The notes under the pieces: generated by a model | What the model was told of the DNA's origin: nothing | What the model saw: only the letters and a program-made list of their open reading frames with translations | Database searches by the model: none | Made by a program: the position numbers and the translations under genes | Assembly (NCBI GenBank): GCA_029891385.1 | Contig: CM057229.1 | Span: 1,860,001-1,924,000 of the forward strand | Reading direction: 5' to 3' | Length of the DNA stretch: 64,000 bases | Source of the DNA: Erythroxylum novogranatense | Lineage: Eukaryota > Streptophyta > Magnoliopsida > Malpighiales > Erythroxylaceae | Shown: positions 58,672 to 64,000 of the stretch, piece by piece | Layout: each line of letters opens with the position of its first letter | How positions within the stretch are numbered: the stretch's first letter is position 1

Positions 58672-58863
58672 AGGTTCTTGAGGTTGTAGAGTTTGTTCTT
58701 CTGGAACAAGTTGTTGAACTTGGGGAGGAGTTTCTATGACATTGTTTTGATCCGGAATTGCTTCTTGAATAATGTCAGGAATGGAAACCTGACCCTGATC
58801 ATTGTCAATAGCAATTAGAAAAATTTCAACATGTTCCTCTTCAAAAACAAAGTCCTTAATCCT

Positions 58864-59760
58864 TTATCCCCTCGCAAACTCAACATCCTCAAAAAATTGG
58901 GCATTTCCCGTCTCAAAAATTGGCTTAGTAGTGGGATCATAAAACTTGTAACCCCTGGATCTTTCAGAATATCCAATAAAGTAACAACTGATAGTCCTTG
59001 AGTCCAGTTTCTTTTCATTTGACCTATAAGGCCTTGCCTCAGCTGGACATCCCCAAATGTAAAAATGTTTTAAACTAGGCTGCTTGCCTGTCCAAAGTTC
59101 ATAAGGGGTCTTATCAGTTGCTTTACTTAGAACTCTATTGAGTATATATGTTACGGTCTTTAGTGCTTCTCCCCAGAGTGATTCTGGAAAGGTGGAATGA
59201 CTAATCATACTCCTCACCATATCCTTAAGTGTTCTGTTTCGTCTTTCAACAACACCATTCATGCTAGGCGAACCTGGCATAGTGTACTGTGGGACGATAC
59301 CGCATTCTTCTAAGAATTTAACAAATGGTCCTGGATGTTGTTCACCTAATCCATCATATCTACCGTAGTACTCGCCACCACGGTCAGATCTGACACTTTT
59401 AATCCTTTTGTTGAGTTAGTTCTCAACTTCAACCTTAAAGTTTTTGAACAGGTCCAAAGACTGTGATTTGTCATAAATGAGATAAAGGTAGCCATATCGC
59501 GAGAAGTCGTCTATGAACGTTATAAAATACGGTTGACCATTCCAAGACGCCATAGGAAATGGCCCACAAATATCCGTATGGATAAGTTCTAAGACGTCTG
59601 AAGCCCTATTGGCACCAAATCTCCTGACATTTGTTTGTTTCCCCTTAATACAATTAACACAAGTAGCAAAATCTGTAAAATCAAGGGGATTGAGAATTCC
59701 ATTGGACACAAGTCTCTCAATTCTCCTTTCGAAGATGTGACCTAATCTCTTGCACCACAA
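58864..59760 (-). pseudogene. Copia integrase (split by stops)
   Basis: Segment 59,760-59,416 has the pre-integrase zinc region (C-x2-C of T-C-V-N-C-I-K-G-K) and core start H-T-D-I-C-G-P-F with F-I-D-D-F-S-R-Y-G. Segment 59,280-58,864 has [14 protein letters not shown] (catalytic Glu), L-W-G-E-A and [10 protein letters not shown]. The DD35E triad residues appear present, but a stop at about 59,416 (TAG) and frame changes separate the halves. Confidence 0.9.
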
Positions 59761-60141
59761 CGGGGCAGAATTCTCTTCAATTAATTTGCGCTTTAAACTT
59801 CATGTACCCACATGCAAGGCTTCATTAAATGAAGTATTAATGTCAAGCATATATAGATTATCGTAACCTGATAAAGAACCGGTACCAACTAAATTTGAAA
59901 TTTGAAAGAGACTAAATATTCCATTTCCAAATGAATAACAATAACCAGATTTGTCCAAAGTAGAAATAGAAATCAAATTCCATCTAAAAGATGGTACAAC
60001 GAAAGTCTCAACTAAATCTAAATAAAATCATGTTCTTGACAATAATCTAAAAGTCCCTATTGCTTCGACTTCTACCGACTTGCCATCCCCTACATAGATG
60101 TATCTTTCACCATCACTTGGTTTTCGGAAACTCAGGCAACC

Positions 60142-61060
60142 CTACATAGACACACTGATGTGAGTTGTTGCACCAAAATCTAACCTCCATGTGTGTCTAG
60201 GTACCGAAGTCAAATTAACCTCAGAACAAACCAAAGTAAGAAGCATGCCTTTCTTTGCACGCCATGCGTGATAATTGGTACACTGCTTCTTTACATGACC
60301 TTCAGTGTCACAAAAGAAACAACCTTTTGGTTTTTCTTCCTTATTCTGTTTCTTTTGTGTTGCTGGAACAGGAGCTTCCTTAGTTTTCTTTCTTTTGTTC
60401 CTTTTGTCCTTAGATGTTATGGCTAAGTGAGCACTTTTTGCCTTATCATGTTTCAACCTTTCCTTTTCCTGGACACAGTGTGAGATAAGCTCATTAAGAG
60501 ACCATGTCTCTTTCTGACAGTTATAACTCACTTTGAATTGACTGTATTGTGCCGGAAGAGATATCAAAACCAGATGCACTAACAAGTCTTTAGATAATTT
60601 CAACTTAAGTGCTTTCAATTTTGAAGCAATGTGAGACATTTCCATAATGTACTCCCTTATGTTTCCTTTTCCTACATACCTCATTGAGATAAGCTTTGCC
60701 AAAAGTGTACTTGTTTCAGCATTTTCTTTTTTAGCAAATCTTTTCTCAAGACCCTCAAGAAACCCTTAGCCATAGTAATATGATCGGACATAGTGCCCCG
60801 AAAAGCTTCTGGAATGGCTCGCTTCATGATCATCAAACTCATACGATTCGATCTTTCCCACTTTTTCATCTCCCTCTTTTGATCAGAGGTACTCTCACTA
60901 ATAAGTGGATCAAGTTGATCGACTCATAAAGCAAGATCCAAGTCCATGACTCCGAAAACAATCAAAACATTCTCCTTACATGACTTAAAATTAGTGCCAT
61001 TAAGCATAGGAATTGAATTAACACTAGCAGAGATATTTGCAGGAGAAATAGGAACTGAAC
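60142..61060 (-). pseudogene. Copia gag and protease (broken)
   Basis: The Gag start (M-L-N-G-T-N-F-K-S, near 61,005) leads into M-D-L-D-L-A-L, where a TGA interrupts the frame. The main frame 60,702-60,142 continues the UBN2-type Gag (L-S-K-D-L-L-V-H-L-V-L-I-S-L-P), a Lys-rich linker and an intact C-x2-C-x4-H-x4-C knuckle (C-F-F-C-D-T-E-G-H-V-K-K-Q-C). The protease site reads W-R-L-D-F-G-A-T-T-H, where D-S-G-A-T is expected, so the Ser is Phe. Confidence 0.88.
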
Positions 61061-62105
61061 AGAGAACAAAACAAGCAAAATCTAATTACTTACATAACAA
61101 CACTATAATATGCCAAATTAATTATAAACAGATAATGGTAGGGCCCATCACAAGATACCATGCACAACATTAATATTCAGTCTTTGGACAGAAATACTAA
61201 CTTGTAAGTAGTACCTTGATGTAATGATCAAATACTGACAATAAGGCATGTCAAACAATAAACCTTTCTTTGGACCGATTTAATGTTCACATATTATACT
61301 GAATAATTGCCACGCATTTACCACCACAAATATATATGCAATTCGGGCCAAATATAAACTTTCCTTTGGGTCAGTCCATATTCGCATGAATAACATACAC
61401 ACAAAACTTTTTAACATTCTAAGTTAAATTAATTTCACAAAAGAGGTTGCTTTAGCAACATGTTGCTTCAATTAATTTAATTTAAAATGCTATATATTTC
61501 TTTAAAATACCAAAATATGAAATTAATACTAAACTTTACATAAGCTGTATAAAAACTTCATAGCTTTAATTTCTTGATGCTGTGATATTGACAATCCTGT
61601 CAACTTAAATTAAGAATTGAGTTAAATTTTACAAATTAAACTAGAAATTATAAATTTAGACTCAAAATTTATTCATCGTAATATTAAACTCAAACATGTA
61701 AAACTTTCCTTATGCAAAGGTTATCATCGTGACTATTAATAAAACAGAAACAACTTTATTGGTCATTGAATAAAGATGAGACTTTTGAAAACAACCTTCT
61801 GCAAGTCCAATCCAGCACAGTTCCTACCTTCTTTTATCAATCAACGTTAAAACAAAACAACCATAAATGTCTTCAAAAGCTTGGAGTTATCGTCGAATAC
61901 ATAAACGGAAAAACAAGACCACCACCGAAATATAATCGTTTCATGTATGCCAAACGAAAGATGTTCTTCTGAAATCTAAGAACACCGAAACATAAACGAA
62001 GAACAAGATCTGAAACTGAAGACTACCGAAACATAATCATATATGCCAAACGAAAAAAACTCATTAAAACCAAATAATCATTCTTAACGAACTAATTATG
62101 AATTC

Positions 62106-62117
62106 GCTCCGATATCA
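62106..62117 (-). other. Primer-binding site of the copia element
   Basis: Just inside the 5' LTR the minus strand reads TGATATCGGAGC, matching 10 of 12 bases of TGGTATCAGAGC, the common initiator Met-tRNA primer site. Its position two bases from the LTR end agrees with a copia 5' side. Confidence 0.8.
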
Positions 62118-62119
62118 CT

Positions 62120-62591
62120 TGTTGGAATTTTAATCTATTTAAAATCCAAGATCGATTCATATCAAATTATCAAGAATAAAATAAAGCAGAAGCATACCTG
62201 AATTCATTACAGAATCTGCACTGAAATTTTACAATTTTATCTTCTAAATTAGAATGTAGCCCTTTTTTTCAAAGTTTTTCCGTAACTCTCTGTTTTCTCT
62301 CTCTGATGATGGAATTTCAGACAAGAATTTAGGTTACGTTTAATTTGGGGACCGTAACCATTTATATTAGGGTAAAACCTTAATTTAATTTCTAGTTTGG
62401 CCCATCATAAAACTAGAAATATAAGCCCGATCTCTACACATATAGAGCCCACACTTAAAATCGATACATGAAGCCCAATTACCATAAACATATTAGATCA
62501 TTTTAATTAATTGGGCTCAACTTTATATAATAACCTTTAAATACAATTATACACATATAAACTCATATGTTTGATTAAAAAAATCCTTACA
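62120..62591 (-). repeat. 5' LTR of the copia element
   Basis: This 472-bp LTR begins TGTTGGAATTTTAATC and ends AATCCTTACA on the plus strand, pairing with 56,075-56,546. It carries the element promoter in minus orientation and the same donor-like site (GAATTCAG/GTATGC). Confidence 0.95.
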
Positions 62592-62596
62592 ACATA

Positions 62597-64000
62597 ATCA
62601 TGGACGATCGAGGATGATCCACATATGACATTGAAGATTTCTTTCTCTATATTCCCTACATATGGAAGCTTCCATATCATGAAAACTTTGCTCATAAAAA
62701 CCTGACGAACATCTTATGGCCTTACTCCTCTCGATTCATGTGAGAACCTTCACCTGCTACTACGTTGAAGGTAATTTGGTTGCAGTTAAGGAGACAGTGT
62801 GACTTTGTTGGATGTAGTTAAACTTCCAGACGGTAGTACAGTGTCCAAACTAACCCGGCTCACTGCTGACCTGGGTCAGCCCAGCACCTACTGCCCATGG
62901 TTTGAATTCGGTGAGATTTGATCAGGTCTCGGACTGTTACTAAAACGACGTCAATTAAAATTTAGACAATTATTAAAATTCTATTAATTAAGTCCTTAGC
63001 TTAAATTTAATAGTAATTAATCTAAATTTAATTGATTAATTTCAAATCAAATCATATCAAATTATTATGATTACGAATAATGTAAATATAATTTTAATAA
63101 ATAATTTAAATTACCTTCACTGCAATTGTATTTTAGGTTGGATAAGCCCGAAAATATATATTTGAAAGTTATATCGATAAAATAAATAATAAGTTTAAGG
63201 TTTAAAATATGGTTGAAGAAAATTGTCTTTATCTATCAAAAATTTAAATTTTAATTAAAAAGGAGAATGTTAAATAAAAATTAATAATTTATGAAACTAA
63301 TTGATTAATTAATAAACTAATTAGTTTTTAACAATAAAAGTTATTAAAATAAATCAAATCATAAACTTAAAATTGAATGAAAAGTCAAACAATTTAAAAT
63401 TTTTACAATTGAACTAACTTAACCGATTGAGATTTTTACTCATTGTATAGCATATATTTGTGATTAAGGATGACATTTGGGTCGAGGTCAGACTCGAGCT
63501 TAGGCTGCCCAAACTTGACCTTAAATATTATTTTTCTTATAATTTTCAGGCCTAAAATGTTGTTTTTATTTTTAATATAATAAAATAAAATTTTGGTCAG
63601 GCTCAAGTTCGAGTTCAAGCTCACTGTCTTGAATTGGGCCTAAGCTCTATTGAAAACTATAGAGCCAAGCTCAATCGGGCCCAACCCGACTCATTACTGT
63701 CTGAATGATTGTTCCATGAATCCTGGGATTCTATGTAATAACACTTATAGCATACTGTATTATAACTTTATAATTAATAATCAACTATGCCCCATTCGAT
63801 CGACGGAATATAAACTCCAATTCGACAGTAGGAATTTCAAATTAACAACAAAACAAAATGAAGTGACCATCACACCACTATCTTATCAAATTATCAAACC
63901 AAATATTTATAGTCAAAGCGGTCTTCTTAAAGCATTGATGTTGAAATCAACCATCTGCTTTTCTTTTAAGTGCTCTTATATTTAAAGGGCTAGTCTAGTT
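62597..64000. other. AT-rich flank, possible lectin upstream region
   Basis: Before the copia insertion this DNA was continuous with 56,070, so the missing first exon and promoter of the jacalin gene may lie here. No convincing exon was found. A short perfect inverted repeat GCTGACC-TG-GGTCAGC is near 62,868. The block 63,470-63,690 has gggtcgagg/ctcgagctt/gggcccaacccga motifs of the kind found in dispersed non-coding plant repeats. Confidence 0.45.

Larger units (their letters stand above)
56075..62591 (-). mobile_element. Complete Ty1/copia LTR retrotransposon
   Basis: Two 472-bp direct LTRs (56,075-56,546 and 62,120-62,591), beginning TGTTGG and ending CTTACA, enclose gag, protease, integrase, RT and RNase H in that order on the minus strand, which is the copia order. 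The flanks GCATA (56,070-56,074) and ACATA (62,592-62,596) match at four of five positions, a slightly decayed target duplication. A primer-binding site and polypurine tract are in place. Frameshifts and altered active-site residues indicate it is inactive. It lies immediately upstream of the first visible jacalin exon. Confidence 0.95.

Overview
This window is nuclear DNA from a flowering plant, most likely a eudicot. The evidence is multi-exon genes with GT-AG (and two GC-AG) introns, plastid-targeted proteins of bacterial descent, a class III peroxidase, a jacalin-type lectin, and heavy loading with plant LTR retrotransposons (Ty3/gypsy chromoviruses, Ty1/copia), L1-like LINEs and a Harbinger-type MITE. 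I could not identify the species.

Layout. Positions 1-12,200 are a nest of LTR elements. An old LTR fragment was split by a complete minus-strand gypsy element (40-8888, two 2095-bp LTRs, 5-bp target duplication CAGTT) and by a 2.7-kb solo LTR (9284-12004, duplication TTGTA). A broken minus-strand LINE follows (about 12,800-17,600). It abuts a TIC20-I-like plastid import gene (17,646-19,134, minus) carrying a frameshift and an in-frame stop. Between 19.2 and 21.3 kb the DNA is AT-rich with no gene seen.

The gene-rich core runs from 21.3 to 43.8 kb: a RING-finger protein (+), an NAD(P)-binding Rossmann-fold protein (-), a TLC-domain membrane protein (+), a family 4 glycosyltransferase (-), a PRX9-like peroxidase (-), a plastid HflX-type GTPase (-), and an RsmI-type rRNA methyltransferase (+). 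For all seven I could place exon junctions that keep one open frame from start to stop (431, 366, 233, 466, 348, 535 and 347 aa). HflX and RsmI are head to head with 448 bp between their start codons, and both families act on bacterial-type ribosomes. From memory, the order RING / Rossmann / GT4 / jacalin resembles the Arabidopsis AT1G19680-AT1G19715 block.

From 44.3 to 55.8 kb lies a three-domain jacalin lectin gene (-). One of its introns holds a 9.1-kb plus-strand gypsy element (45,463-54,563), which itself contains a 1047-bp Harbinger-like MITE (47,428-48,474, TSD TAA) and a 5'-truncated LINE (51,222-54,082, TSD about 14-16 bp). A complete minus-strand copia element (56,075-62,591, two 472-bp LTRs) sits just upstream of the first visible lectin exon. 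The last 1.4 kb is AT-rich and seems empty.

I saw no tRNA, rRNA or CRISPR, and no clearly new biological system. The strongest leads are the divergent plastid-ribosome gene pair, the four-level nest in the lectin intron, the damaged TIC20 copy, a shared palindrome cluster in two different LTR families, and the indel-dominated divergence of the first gypsy LTR pair.
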